Assembly (NCBI RefSeq): GCF_017562075.2
Contig: NW_024427642.1
Span: 51,019 to 115,018, forward strand
DNA: 64,000 bases
Source: Anopheles merus
Taxonomy: Eukaryota; Arthropoda; Insecta; Diptera; Culicidae
Reading direction: 5' to 3'
Under the pieces are notes generated by a model. That model saw only the letters and a list, made by a program, of their open reading frames with translations. It was not told the origin of the DNA and ran no database searches. Of this stretch, positions 1-12,328 are shown one piece after another. A program made the position numbers and the translations under genes. How positions within the stretch are numbered: position 1 is the first letter of the stretch; the number at the start of each line of letters is the position of its first letter.

Positions 1-174
1 CTTGGACAAATAAATCTAAGACTTTGGGAGTTGCTGTTCATCAATTTTTCGGAATTTTCGCCACGATGGACGAATACATGCCTATAGACATCCTAAGTTT
101 TCGCGACAGAATTGTTAGAGTAGAGCTAGGGTTTCATGTCGAAATTTTGCCGAAACTCACATAATACGAACACA

Positions 175-435
175 TTAAGTTTTGGCGTCACTGTTTGCCA
201 TTGCGAAATCAGTGGACGCGATTTCTGCTTCCTGATATATATGTTTATGTTTCCCAAGTACTATTTCACTGTTTGGAGGGTTGCATCGATCTCCCGGCCC
301 AGATATCCCAGTAATGTAGCCACTTGTACCTCTATATTTATTTTTAGCATTTTTGAACCTCAAAAATTAACCTGGGCTCCCTTGCGATGCTCTCAAAGTG
401 CAATCAACGATTTGTTAGAACGGGTAAAGATAATC
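175..435 (-). pseudogene. Degenerate homeodomain plus C-terminal tail, left copy
   Basis: This is the left-duplicate version of the homeodomain relic at 2868-3128, with the same stop codon, the same frame changes and the same open tail. The shared lesions mean they predate the duplication, or that they are introns I cannot resolve. The upstream relationship to the truncated exon at 2123-2455 is the same as in the right copy. Confidence 0.45.
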
Positions 436-1647
436 CTATGATAAATTTGTCAATATTGTAAATGCAACCGTTAATTACATAACGGTTAACATTGTTTCAA
501 CACGACAATAAGACTTTCGGAATGAAGGAAATCGCACACGAAATTTTATATTGATGAGATGCACTAAAGACTGGTTGCAATAAATGTATTTAAAGTTTTG
601 CATGCGACTTTGCAATGGGAGATCATTTGACTTTCGTCAACGCAAAACATGCAATAAAAAGTTTTAAATGTAGTGAAATTACATTTTTTTAGATATTTTG
701 TTGTTGTTATGATTTAATCTTTCCTTTTAATTTCACACAAATCAGTTGGTTTCCCTTTAAATTAGTTTGGAGACAATTTCGATCGTATTTGAAAGCAAAA
801 ACCAATATTTAAAAAACCCCTGTTGTTTTAACGAGAACGACGATTCCACACTATTGCTGTTTACGAGTACAACGATTATCAATGTGCTTTTTCATAAGGA
901 ATCAGTTATCAATTGAACTGAAATGGCGTGACTTGTCCATAACGCATTTTTATAATTACTGAATCTATGTTTGCTTCGATAATTTTTCAGCCTTTCAGAC
1001 TTTTGTAACATCCCCGGAATATCTTCAATATTTTTTTACGGCGTGGGAAGAAGGGGTCTTCAAGAAGCTATATTGATACTTTTTGTAGTTTTTTGACTGA
1101 TCAAATTTGTGGCCATCTATTGCTGATTCTAAAGTGATTAAAGATTGCAATTAGTTTTTAAAGAAGGTATCTTTAATTTTGAACTATACTTTGATGATAT
1201 AATTACAGAAAAACAACAATAATACCAAAAATGTTTCTAAAAGATTAAAAGGTAATAATTTTAAACGCAATAATTAAAAACAACCGCATTCTCCTGGCCC
1301 GCGGCACTCGATCATTTACTAAAGTTGGCCCAATGCCTCAAAAGATTGCCGACCGCTGGTCTAGGAGGTTTCCTTCACTGAGAATTTGATGTTTGAAATT
1401 TTAAACAAGTTAAAAACTAAAAAGAGTGTTAATTTGAAGATTACAGATTTAGTGGCTATCCGGAATTTGAATCAAAACGTCCGTAATTTGAAACATCAGC
1501 TTGAAACTGTCTGGAATATGAATCAAATTTTTGTTACAATTCAATGAATTTTTGCAATGTTTCTTGTAAATTTATAAGAAATCTTAATTTTTTTTCTCAA
1601 ATATAGTAGGTTTTCTTTAGTAAACGGCGGTATACAGACGTCTGAGC

Positions 1648-1996
1648 CAGTGGCGGATTTAACGCTACGCGGACTGAGCGGCCGCGGGGGGCCCCGTAAA
1701 TGTAGGGCCCCGTACATGGTAATTCCAGCATATAGAACAGTGTGTACAGTAGTCTCAACAAGAACTTCTGTGTTAGATAGGGGCCCCACGGATGAAGGGA
1801 CTCATAAACTATAAAGGTCCAGTAGAGGGATCCTGAGCACCCTCCCCCTCCCCCATAAGTAAACCATTGAAGTGTGGTTGCTTCAAAACCTAATGCAACA
1901 ACATACAATATGCAACCCCCCCCCCCCTTGCTTGACGCCAACAGGCCTCCACTCCTTTTAACGCTTAGGGCTCCCAACACCCTAAATCCGCCACTG
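1648..1996. mobile_element. Non-autonomous hAT-type MITE, duplicated copy 1
   Basis: This 349-bp element has 14-bp terminal inverted repeats, CAGTGGCGGATTTA at the left and its reverse complement at the right. It is flanked by a perfect 8-bp target duplication, GTCTGAGC, at 1640-1647 and 1997-2004. CAG...CTG ends with 8-bp duplications are diagnostic of the hAT superfamily. No transposase is present. It contains long C and G runs. Confidence 0.93.
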
Positions 1997-2122
1997 GTCT
2001 GAGCGATTAAAATTGAAATAGTTTGAAAATATTAAATGCCAAAAATGTCTTAAGTGTCCGTAAATCGCAGCAGTACGGTAGAAAAAAAGATGATTTCAAT
2101 TGAGATACTTTTCATTACATAC

Positions 2123-2455
2123 CTAAATTCAAATTTCCTATTCGCAAGGGAAACGGTTCAGCAATTATTTTGGAACACTTTATACCACTGTCATCCGGAT
2201 AGCTTAACCACAAATGATTGTCACCTTTATCGCAATGCTCACTTTTTTTGTTTAATTCTAGAAGAACTGGTTCACAAACATGGCCATTTTCCATTTTCTT
2301 ATTACTATCACTAATCGAAAGTTTGGAAAAATTAGGGAAACTTCCTTTGTATTTACCACATAAATCATATTTATCCATTTCATACGAACTATGATAAACT
2401 TCCTCTTCAGTAACGGAAGATGACAAAAACTGTGATTTGTCGCCAAATTCCTTAT
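2123..2455 (-). pseudogene. Truncated duplicate of the eh1-containing first exon
   Basis: This is the left-copy equivalent of the exon at 4815-5313. The 3' part and the GTATGT donor (G at 2122) are preserved. The duplication breakpoint at 2455 removes the ATG, the eh1-like motif and about the first 55 residues. The remaining frame is unbroken. Without a start codon or its upstream region it can be expressed only if joined to another promoter and exon, so it is annotated as a duplication-truncated pseudo-exon. Confidence 0.6.
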
Positions 2456-2867
2456 CGTATACAAATTACTGAATATCTTTTAGAATAACAATTTTCTACC
2501 ATCGTACTCTTTCAACTTTAGTTAAAGTACTATGGAATGTCGGATCGTTTGGTATGTTCGAACTCGTGATCAATATCCCCGTAACGTTTATATGGAAACA
2601 ATTGACTTTTTTTTTCAGCTGGCTGTAGAACAAAAACTAGGAGAGATAATTTCTTTACATGTACATCATTTAAAAGGTAGTTATTTAAGCTTCCTTGGAC
2701 AAATAAATCTAAGACTTTGGGAGTTGCTGTTCATCAATTTTTCGGAATTTTCGCCACGATGGACGAATACATGCCTATAGACATCCTAAGTTTTCGCGAC
2801 AGAATTGTTAGAGTAGAGCTAGGGTTTCATGTCGAAATTTTGCCGAAACTCACATAATACGAACACA

Positions 2868-3128
2868 TTAAGTTTTGGCGTCACTGTTTGCCATTGCGAA
2901 ATCAGTGGACGCGATTTCTGCTTCCTGATATATATGTTTATGTTTCCCAAGTACTATTTCACTGTTTGGAGGGTTGCATCGATCTCCCGGCCCAGATATC
3001 CCAGTAATGTAGCCACTTGTACCTCTATATTTATTTTTAGCATTTTTGAACCTCAAAAATTAACCTGGGCTCCCTTGCGATGCTCTCAAAGTGCAATCAA
3101 CGATTTGTTAGAACGGGTAAAGATAATC
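2868..3128 (-). pseudogene. Degenerate homeodomain plus C-terminal tail, right copy
   Basis: Read on minus, three short frame-shifted pieces align in order and register with homeodomain positions 24-58. They are DYLYP, then SNKSLIAL followed by a stop codon, then EHRKGAQVNF, and finally FKNAKNKYRG. These give Q44, V45, F49, K50, N51 and K55 at the expected places. Position 48 (normally W) is encoded by TGAGG, which looks like TGG with a two-base insertion. The tail then stays open for about 50 codons to a stop. Helix 1 is not recognisable. Lysine 50 is typical of Bicoid/Otx-like DNA specificity, and alanine 52 is unusual outside LIM-class homeodomains. The alternative is an exon beginning at GTTCAAAAAT after a weak GAG acceptor, which would remove the last apparent frameshift. 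Confidence 0.45.
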
Positions 3129-4340
3129 CTATGATAAATTTGTCAATATTGTAAATGCAACCGTTAATTACATAACGGTTAACATTGTTTCAACACGACA
3201 ATAAGACTTTCGGAATGAAGGAAATCGCACACGAAATTTTATATTGATGAGATGCACTAAAGACTGGTTGCAATAAATGTATTTAAAGTTTTGCATGCGA
3301 CTTTGCAATGGGAGATCATTTGACTTTCGTCAACGCAAAACATGCAATAAAAAGTTTTAAATGTAGTGAAATTACATTTTTTTAGATATTTTGTTGTTGT
3401 TATGATTTAATCTTTCCTTTTAATTTCACACAAATCAGTTGGTTTCCCTTTAAATTAGTTTGGAGACAATTTCGATCGTATTTGAAAGCAAAAACCAATA
3501 TTTAAAAAACCCCTGTTGTTTTAACGAGAACGACGATTCCACACTATTGCTGTTTACGAGTACACCGATTATCAATGTGCTTTTTCATAAGGAATCAGTT
3601 ATCAATTGAACTGAAATGGCGTGACTTGTCCATAACGCATTTTTATAATTACTGAATCTATGTTTGCTTCGATAATTTTTCAGCCTTTCAGACTTTTGTA
3701 ACATCCCCGGAATATCTTCAATATTTTTTTACGGCGTGGGAAGAAGGGGTCTTCAAGAAGCTATATTGATACTTTTTGTAGTTTTTTGACTGATCAAATT
3801 TGTGGCCATCTATTGCTGATTCTAAAGTGATTAAAGATTGCAATTAGTTTTTAAAGAAGGTATCTTTAATTTTGAACTATACTTTGATGATATAATTACA
3901 GAAAAACAACAATAATACCAAAAATGTTTCTAAAAGATTAAAAGGTAATAATTTTAAACGCAATAATTAAAAACAACCGCATTCTCCTGGCCCGCGGCAC
4001 TCGATCATTTACTAAAGTTGGCCCAATGCCTCAAAAGATTGCCGACCGCTGGTCTAGGAGGTTTCCTTCACTGAGAATTTGATGTTTGAAATTTTAAACA
4101 AGTTAAAAACTAAAAAGAGTGTTAATTTGAAGATTACAGATTTAGTGGCTATCCGGAATTTGAATCAAAACGTCCGTAATTTGAAACATCAGCTTGAAAC
4201 TGTCTGGAATATGAATCAAATTTTTGTTACAATTCAATGAATTTTTGCAATGTTTCTTGTAAATTTATAAGAAATCTTAATTTTTTTTCTCAAATATAGT
4301 AGGTTTTCTTTAGTAAACGGCGGTATACAGACGTCTGAGC

Positions 4341-4689
4341 CAGTGGCGGATTTAACGCTACGCGGACTGAGCGGCCGCGGGGGGCCCCGTAAATGTAGGG
4401 GCCCCGTACATGGTAATTCCAGCATATAGAACAGTGTGTACAGTAGTCTCAACAAGAACTTCTGTGTTAGATAGGGGCCCCACGGATGAAGGGACTCATA
4501 AACTATAAAGGTCCAGTAGAGGGATCCTGAGCACCCTCCCCCTCCCCCATAAGTAAACCATTGAAGTGTGGTTGCTTCAAAACCTAATGCAACAACATAC
4601 AATATGCAACCCCCCCCCCCTTGCTTGACGCCAACCGGCCTCCACTCCTTTTAACGCTTAGGGCTCCCAACACCCTAAATCCGCCACTG
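4341..4689. mobile_element. Non-autonomous hAT-type MITE, duplicated copy 2
   Basis: This is the same insertion as at 1648-1996, copied with the segment: same ends, same length, and the same GTCTGAGC duplications at 4333-4340 and 4690-4697. On minus it falls in the apparent intron between the eh1 exon and the homeodomain relic. Confidence 0.93.
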
Positions 4690-4814
4690 GTCTGAGCGAT
4701 TAAAATTGAAATAGTTTGAAAATATTAAATGCCAAAAATGTCTTAAGTGTCCGTAAATCGCAGCAGTACGGTAGAAAAAAGATGATTTCAATTGAGATAC
4801 TTTTCATTACATAC

Positions 4815-5313
4815 CTAAATTCAAATTTCCTATTCGCAAGGGAAACGGTTCAGCAATTATTTTGGAACACTTTATACCACTGTCATCCGGATAGCTTAAC
4901 CACAAATGATTGTCACCTTTATCGCAATGCTCACTTTTTTTGTTTAATTCTAGAAGAACTGGTTCACAAACATGGCCATTTTCCATTTTCTTATTACTAT
5001 CACTAATCGAAAGTTTGGAAAAATTAGGGAAACTTCCTTTGTATTTACCACATAAATCATATTTATCCATTTCATACGAACTATGATAAACTTCCTCTTC
5101 AGTAACGGAAGATGACAAAAACTGTGATTTGTCGCCAAATTCCTTATTCCTTGCAGGTGTTGACATGCTCAATAAACGGTCGATCCCAAAAGTTAATTTT
5201 TGATGTGAAGCTTCATCCTGAATGTTCAACGGTGTTCGTATGTTACTACATTCAATAGCATTATCCCCAAAAAGCCTACCACGTTGCACCATTTCGTTGT
5301 TGATATCGCACAT
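4815..5313 (-). CDS. First coding exon of a putative homeobox protein with an eh1-like motif
   Basis: An open frame of about 166 codons starts at the ATG at 5313 and runs to a good splice donor (GTATGT, first G at 4814). Around residue 40 it carries KLTFGIDRLLS. This fits the engrailed-homology-1 (eh1) consensus, which recruits Groucho/TLE corepressors and is common near the N-terminus of homeodomain repressors. The rest is Ser/Glu/Lys-rich without a recognisable fold. About 1.7 kb downstream on the same strand lies a degenerate homeodomain (2868-3128), which supports a homeobox identity. The class is not resolved: the motif resembles H2.0/Tlx-type factors, while the downstream helix has a lysine at position 50. 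The intervening intron holds a hAT MITE. It may be a functional gene whose other exons lie left of the window, or a decaying copy. Confidence 0.5.
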
Positions 5314-5818
5314 AGTTTGAGCTAACTAACAACTGTGCACGATGGCATCACTGCGCTGGCAATCATTTCACGCAGGTTATTTCGTCGATTGTTGGAACTT
5401 TTTTCTATGCACGATTATTACCAAATAGTGGGCGTGGCCATACAGTATCGCTTGATAATTTAGTACTCAGCCAACAAAATCAACAGGTTCTTTCGCTCTA
5501 CCCAACAGACCTTTCAGAGCGAGAAAGCATGTGCTTTTGTTGCTTGAATTAGGTTGTTATGTTAGCTTGTGACTAGTGATGGGTGTACGTAATAGAGGTG
5601 TGCCAAATCGGTTCATTAAGTTCACGTGAAAAAATGAATTACCCTGACACAAGAATAAAACAGTATGGTTCATTTGATACATAAAAAAATAGAATGAACA
5701 AAATGACAACAGGTATTAACGATCATTGAAAAAAAGAACCAACAATGTATATGCAGAACCAGAACAGTTCGATTTTCATTTGTGCAATGCGTTCTAGCGT
5801 CAAACGATAGATTGTCAG
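5314..5818. other. Intergenic interval upstream of the eh1 exon
   Basis: No supported gene. On minus this is the 5' flank of the putative homeobox first exon and should hold its promoter. I see no convincing TATA box or initiator. The right part (about 5600-5818) is AT-rich and leads into repeat unit A. Confidence 0.5.
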
Positions 5819-8724
5819 CTCGCTGTGCAAAGCGACAGACGTAATCATGGCGCTCGGAGAATTTTATCATGCCTTCCTTTTCTCTCCGACGGCAAATTTG
5901 TCGTACAGCTCGTCGAGCTGCCCGTCCCTGGCTCCGCCTCATACCCCTCGCCTGAACGCGCTGTGACAGGTATCGATGTGTTGGTGCGTCGGACAGCCAA
6001 TCGCTGTCAGCCGTCGACCGTGCTTTTTCCCTCCATAGCGCTATCTCTTTCTCGCGTGTGGACAATGCTCATGAGTTGCTGTGGCGCTTAAAAAAGCCGT
6101 TAACAAACATTGCGGCGATGAAGTTTAATTTTCACAAATAAAACCAAAAAAGCGCAATGAGTTCAAACGCTGCTTGTATGTAAAAATGACTAAGGAATCG
6201 CTAGCTCACGCTGGAGAGTTTGCTGTGCAACGCGCAGAACCCTAATTCGCATTAACACATTCAGCCCGGCGCTGAATTTCATGAGCTTACCGTTCCGCCG
6301 GCATCTAGAACGCAAGCTGATTGTAAAACCGGTATACTGGAAAGTTCACTGGCAGTCCCTGGGACCTGCCATCGAACTGAACGTGTTAAGCATTAAGCAT
6401 AACTTTGTTACCATTAGCTTTTGATTTCGTATGGTGTAGATTACACAAATATGCTGTGCCGTCTGCGCAAGGGTATGCGCGTGCGTGTGTGTGCACAACT
6501 GTCGCCAAATGTGTTTTCTTCCGGAATGTTATGATCCATCGGTCAAAGAAAGGAAGGTGTTCATGAAAGGCGGAAAGACGAAGAATTGCGGCACCTGTCA
6601 ATGGTAACTACTGACCGGGGGAGAAGGTACTGAGACACAGCTGTTGGAAGATTGAACAGTATACTTAAATTGCTAGCGGATGAGGGTGGGGGGAGGGCGG
6701 CCATAGGACCCCTACGATCATCGGTCACAGGCCCTACAATTTTAGTCGCTATGAGGGGAGGGGAGGTGCAAATGGTTCTCCAACGACCATCTTTCCGGGG
6801 GCCCTTGTCGCTAATACTCTGTCCACTTGTAGACATACGGCATACTACAGACTAGAGATCTTCGGCGACCGCCTAGTCTGCCTACCGTTAGGTCCGTCGC
6901 TGGTTCTTGACGGTGTTTTTTTATCGTGGAGGTGCATCTTTCCCCCTACCTGCTGCGTATGCATCGAGCAGGAAACAGTGTGGCAGTATGCAAGTTGCAC
7001 GCTGGATAAGAGCGGGCCCGCGGCACCGCCATCATTCCGCACATCTGCATGCCCGTCGTGGGTTCTAACCGCGTATGAACCGTCCGCCGTAGCAAGAGCT
7101 GACTTTCCGCCTACGTGGTATTCAAGTCCTGAAAAGGCCAACATGATCGCGTAGGCCGTAATCACAAGAATAATAATAAGAAAAAGGACTTTGAAGCGCC
7201 ATCCGTACCGGGGAAGAGTTTGTCTGGAGTTTGTTGCTGCCGGGTCTACCACCATGGCGCGACAAATGCACGGAATACACTTGACCAAAGGACATGAACC
7301 TGCCGAGCCATTCCAAGGCAGTGCCGATCGCACGGCGTCATGATACCGACTCTGAGCCAACAAGCCGCCAGATTCCAGATAAACAAATCCAGAATCCTCT
7401 TTTGTATGAATTCAATTCAAAAAGATGTTTCCACTTACTTCCACTAGCTAAATTGGAAAGAAATGTGTTATATATCACATGCACGTTTGCTTCGATCGTT
7501 TGTCTTTTTAATACCCCCAACAGCAGAACCGATCGCAAAGATGGTGGGGCCATTCTAATGGTTGTGTTATCTCTCAGGTGGCGAGGTCAAAAATGCATGG
7601 ACTTAGTAGCCGCAGTGGATTAAAATGTACGCATCAGAACCAAACAGTTTTGAGGTTTCCGCACGCACTCACACACACTTGCACGCACGCATGCATGAAC
7701 GCTCGCACGCCAGCAGGCACGCACTCACGCTCGCACACACACACACACACGCACGCACGCGCGCACGCGAGCACGTACGCACGAAAGCGCGCACGCCAGC
7801 AAGCACCCACGAAAGCACGCGCGTGAGCACGCGCCCCCGAAATCGCGCACGCGATCACACACCCTCCACCAACCCCCCCTCCCCCTCCCTCCCACCCGCA
7901 CGAGCGAGTACGGCTACCTTATCGGAAGAAAGGCTGGTTCAGCTATCATGTAGCGCATCCTCATCCAAAGGGGCGGGCGGGGTGGGGAATCGCGACATGA
8001 TAGAGTGAACGGTCAATTTCCCCGTGCTGTGTGTGTGCGTGTGTCGCGACCCGAAAACTCGAGACAAATTTCGGCACATTAAAAAAAAAACAATTATTGC
8101 CGCTTTACACTGTGCTACATAATGGTTAGAAGGTCGCTGAAGCATCAAACATGTTTAAATTAAAAAAATATTAGATTAGTGTTAGACGTTCTCCTACGCT
8201 TGTTTTAAATAGGCTTCTTCACCCTTAATTGGCAGCGGCATCGAATGGTTTCATCAGCAGCGGCACGAAATAAAATAAACCATCAATACACCGATAACAC
8301 TTTGAATCCCAATCCAGCTTCTCCCACAGCGTCTCAAGGTCACACACAAATTAATAAATGCTAACACCCACCAATTACAATACACAACCGCAATGCACAT
8401 ATAAGTATCAACGCATACACCACAACACCCAATCAGCTGGCGGCGGAAGGCACGGGCTGAAGCTCAAGTAAGGCAAGCCAGGGTGAAGGATGGAGAGGAG
8501 AGGATGAAGCGGACGAAAAAAGGGCGCCATTATTTTTTTTTAATTTTTTTTATCGTTTTTATTTTTTGCTCCGCCGCCGCCCGAACTGCCCGAACTGCCC
8601 GAATTGCGCGACCCAGCGCAGGAATCGCTGAAGTCCAGCGCGTGAGACCTGCCAAAATCTGCGCTGGCCAGCGCAGATTTTGGTACATTTTCTGCGCTGG
8701 AAACTGCTCGAATTTGCGCAGCGG
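5819..8724 (+). repeat. Repeat unit A (about 2.9 kb), plus orientation
   Basis: First of three head-to-tail copies of a non-coding unit. The unit starts near CTGTGCAAAGCGAC, and its other end is rich in short copies of AATTTGCGCAGCGG. Internal landmarks in order: a GAGTTGCTGTGGCGC block, a hAT MITE remnant, a TTATT-rich tract, a CA/CG microsatellite (about 7660-7860), and a block around ATCTGCGCTGGCCAGCGCAG. A is the most diverged of the plus copies. The many open frames inside are low-complexity shadows. The ends are inverted (CCCGCTGCGCAAA and TTTGCGCAGCGGG), which suggests a non-autonomous TIR element of unknown superfamily. Confidence 0.8.
6567..6902. mobile_element. hAT MITE in unit A, left end deleted
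   Basis: The right end (CCGTCGCTG, then GTTCTTGA) corresponds to the intact copy in unit B. The left target duplication GTTCATGA (6559-6566) is followed directly by AAGGCGGAAAGACG, so the first 30 or so bases of the element are missing. The same left deletion is seen in unit C. Confidence 0.75.
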
Positions 8725-10563
8725 CCCGCTGCGCAAAGCGACGCAAGAAATGATGGCGTTCGGAGAATTTTATCATGCCTTCTTTTTCCCTCCAACGGCA
8801 AATTTGTCAAGCAGCCAGTCGAGCTACCCGTCCCTGACTCCGCCTCATACCCCTCGCCTGAACGCGCTGTCGAAGGTTTGGATGTGTTGGTGCATCAGAC
8901 GGCCAATCGCTGTCAGCCGTCGTCCGTGCTTTTTCCCTCCATAGCGCTATCTCTTTCTCGCTTGTGGCCAATGCTCATGAGTTGCTGTGGCGCTTAACAA
9001 GCCGATACTAAACATTGCAGCGAAGAAGTTGCATTTTCACAAATCAAACCAAAAAAGCGCAATGAGTTCAATCGCTGCAATGTAAAAATGACCAAGGAAT
9101 CGCTAGCTCACGCTGGAGGGTTTGCTGTGCAACGGGCAGAACCCTAATTCGCATTAGCACGTTCAGCCTGGCGCTGTTTTTCATCAACATTCCGTTCCGC
9201 CGGCATCTAGAACGCAAGCTGATTGTAAAATCGCCATACTGGAAAGTTCACTGGCAGTCCCTGGGGCCTGCCATCGAACTGAACGTGCTAAACATAAAGC
9301 ATAATTTTATTACACTAAGCTTTTGCTTTCGTATGGTGTAGATTACACAGATATGCCAAGCCGCCTGCGCATGGGTGTGAGTGTGCGTGTGTATGCAAAA
9401 CTGTCGCCGAATGTATGCTCTTCCGGAATGTTATGATCGATCGGTCAAAGAAAGGAAGGTGTTCATGACAGTGACGGAGTAGGGGAATCGGGTGCCCTAG
9501 GCGGAAAGACGGTCGCTGTAAATGGTAACTGATGACCGGGAGGAGGGGGTACTGGAGCGGGCACAGCTGTTGGGAGATATAACAGTATACTTAAATCGTT
9601 GGCGCGGGGGGGGGAGGGAGTGGGACCCCTACGATCATCACAGGCCCTAAAATTGTTGTCGGCATGGGGGAGGGGGGGTAAATGTTTCTCCAGCCACAGG
9701 ACCATCTTTCCAGGGGCCTTTATCGCTAATACTCTGTCCACTTGTTGTTGTTGTTGTTGTTTTATTTTTTTACGAGGCCTCTGTCCACTTGTAGACATAC
9801 GGCATACTACAGACTAGAGATCTTCGGCGACCGCTTAGTCCGCCTACCGTTAGATCCGCCGCTGGTTCATGACAGTGTTTTTTTATTGTGGAGGTGCATC
9901 CTTCCCTATGCCTGCAGCGTATGCATCGGGTAGGAGACAGTGTGACAGTATGCAAGTTGCCCGCAAGATAGGAGCTGTCCCGCGGCACCGCCACCATTCC
10001 GCACATCGTAACAGCATGCCCGTCGCGGGTTCTAACCACGTATGAACCGTCCGCCGTAGCAAGGGCTGACAAACCGGCTACGTGGTACTCAAGTCCTAAA
10101 ATGGCCGGCATGATCGCGCTGGCTATTACGCCAACAATAATAATAATAATAAGAAGAAATTAGCATAACATTCCACGCCCGGGAAGAGTTTGGCTTGTCT
10201 TTGATGCTGCCGGGCTACCGATGTGACGCGACAAATGCACGGAATGCACTCGACCAAAGGACATTAACCTACCGAGCCGAACCCATTCCAAGGCAGTGCC
10301 GGTCGCTCGGCGTCATGATACCGGCTTGCCCAGCCAACAAGCCGCCAGATTCTGGACGGACAGGTGCAGCACCATACGCGCACCGTAATAAACAAATCCA
10401 GAATCCTCTTTTGTATGAATTCAATTCAAGTTTTGTTTCAACTTGCATCCGCTAGCAGAATTGTGTTGTCTCTCAGGTAGCGAGATAAAAAATGCACGGA
10501 CTTTGTTGCCGCAGTGGATGAAAATGTACGCATCAGAATCAAACGTTTTGGGGTTTCCACACG

Positions 10564-10614
<51 letters not shown>

Positions 10615-11589
10615 ACATGAATGAACGCGCGCACGCCAGCACGCACGCACGCACGCACACACGCACGTACGCGCGCCCGCGAGCATGAAAGCGCGCACGC
10701 CAGCACGCACCCACGAAAGCGCGCTCGCGAGCACGCACCCCCGAAGTCGCGCAAGCACGCACTCCCCCCCCCCCCCCCACTAGACCACCCCCCCCCCCTC
10801 CACGCATGATCGATTACGGCTACCTATCGGCAGAACGGTTGGTTCAGCTTTCTTGTAGCATCCTCAACCCTAGCGCCGGGCGGGGAGGGGGATCGCGACA
10901 TGATAGAGTGAACGGTCACTTTCCCCGCGCTGTGTGTGTGTGTGTGTCGTGGCCCGAAAACTCGAGACAGATTTAGGCATATTTTTAAAAAAATATTTTA
11001 TTGCCACTATACACTGTGCTACATGATGCTTAGAAGGTCGTTGAAGCATGAAACATATTCAAATTAAAAAAATATTAGATTAGTGTTAGACGTTCTCCTA
11101 CGCTTGTTTTAAATAGGCTTCTTCACCCTCGATTGTCACGGGCATCGAATGGTCTCATCAGCAGCGGCACGAAATAAAATAAACCATCAATACACCGATA
11201 ACACTTTGAATCCCAATCCAGCTTCTCCCACAGCGTCTCAAGGTCACACACAAATTAATAAATGCTAACACCCACCAATAACAATACACAACCGCAATGC
11301 ACATATGAGTATCAACGAATACACCGCAACAGCCAATCAGCTGGCGGCGGAAGGCACGGGCTGAAGCGCAAGTAAAGGGTGAGGGAGGGAGAAGAAGCGG
11401 ACGAAAAAATGGGCGCCAATATTTTTAAATTTTTTGACCGTTTTTTTTGCTCCGCCGCCATAAATAGTTCGTTCATTTCGCCAACAGATGGCGCTAAACT
11501 TGCTCGACCCAGCGCAGGAATCGCTGAAGTCCAGCGCGGGAGACCAGCCAAAATCTGCGCTGGCCAGCGCAGATTTTGGTACATTTCCT
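8725..11589 (+). repeat. Repeat unit B (about 2.87 kb), plus orientation
   Basis: Second head-to-tail unit, beginning at CCCGCTGCGCAAAGCGACG immediately after the end of unit A. It contains a complete hAT MITE (9469-9864), a CA/CG microsatellite (about 10,560-10,760) and C-rich runs. Across almost its whole length it is the near-exact inverted partner of unit D: coordinates pair so that position sums are about 26,755. Confidence 0.88.
9469..9864. mobile_element. Intact non-autonomous hAT MITE in unit B
   Basis: This 396-bp element starts CAGTGACGGAG and ends ATCCGCCGCTG. It is flanked by the 8-bp duplication GTTCATGA at 9461-9468 and 9865-9872. Its right end read inward (CAGCGGCGGATCTAACGG) matches the terminal region of the MITE at 1648-1996 closely, so both belong to one family. 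It contains a TTG trinucleotide run. Confidence 0.92.
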
Positions 11590-12328
11590 CCCGCTGTGCA
11601 AAGCGACGGAAGGCGTTATGGCGTTCTGAGAATTTTATCATGCCTTCCTTTTCTCTCCAACGGCAAATTTGTCGAGCAGCTCGTCGAGCCACCCGTCCCT
11701 GGCTCCGCCTCATACCCCTCGCCTGAGCACGCTGCCGAAGGTTTGTATGTGTTGGTGCGTCAGACGGCCAATCGCTGTCAGCCGTCGTCCGTGCTTTTTC
11801 CCTCCATAGCGCCATCTCTTTCTCGCGTGTGGTCAATGCTCATGAGTTGCTGTGGCGCCTAAAAATGCCGTTAACAAACATTGCGGCGATGAAGTTGCAT
11901 TTTCACAAATCAAACAAAAAAAGCGCAATGAGTTCAATTGCTGCAATATAAAAATGACTAAGGAATCGCTAGCACGATAGAGGGTTTGCTGTGCAACGCG
12001 CAGAACCCTAATTCGCATTAACACATTCAGCCCGGCGCTGAATTTCATGAGCTTACCGTTCCCCCGGCATCTAGAACGCAAGCTGATTGTGAAACCGGTA
12101 TACTGGAAAGTTCACTGGCAGTCCCTGGGGCCTGCCATCGAACTTAACGTGTTAAGCATTAAGCATAACTTTGCTACACTAAGCTTTTTTGCTTTCGTAT
12201 GGTGTAGATTACACAGATATGCTGAGCCGTCTGCGCAAGGGTGTGAGTGTGCGTGTGTGTGCAAAACTGTCGCCGAATGTATGCTTTTCCGGAATGTTAT
12301 GATCCATCGGAAAGGAAGGTGTTCATGA

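Larger units (their letters stand above)
1..2455. repeat. Tandem segmental duplication, left copy (cut by window edge)
   Basis: The sequence from base 1 recurs from base 2694 at an offset of 2693, falling to 2692 after a one-base indel. Similarity stops at 2455 here and at 5147 in the right copy. Only a handful of substitutions and homopolymer differences separate the copies, so the duplication is recent. The copy contains a hAT MITE, a truncated homeobox-gene first exon and a degenerate homeodomain. The 238 bases from 2456 to 2693 are not duplicated inside the window. Confidence 0.95.
2694..5147. repeat. Tandem segmental duplication, right copy
   Basis: This is the second copy of the segment starting at base 1, in the same orientation. 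The hAT MITE inside it sits at the identical position with the identical 8-bp target duplication, so the MITE was present before the segment duplicated. Beyond 5147 the right copy continues into the rest of a first exon that the left copy lacks. Confidence 0.95.

Noticed and set aside
136..441. Plus-strand frames at 136-441 and 2829-3134, including a short frame after a good Kozak ATG at 2759
   Set aside because: They overlap the better supported minus-strand homeodomain relic and show no recognisable domain; kept out for lack of evidence.
7625..8008. Long His/Thr/Arg- or Cys/Val-rich frames on both strands (also about 10,420-10,809, 13,470-14,063, 15,780-16,333, 18,957-19,339, 35,695-36,212)
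   Set aside because: They are translations of CA/CG/GT microsatellites, open in several frames at once, with no conserved domain.
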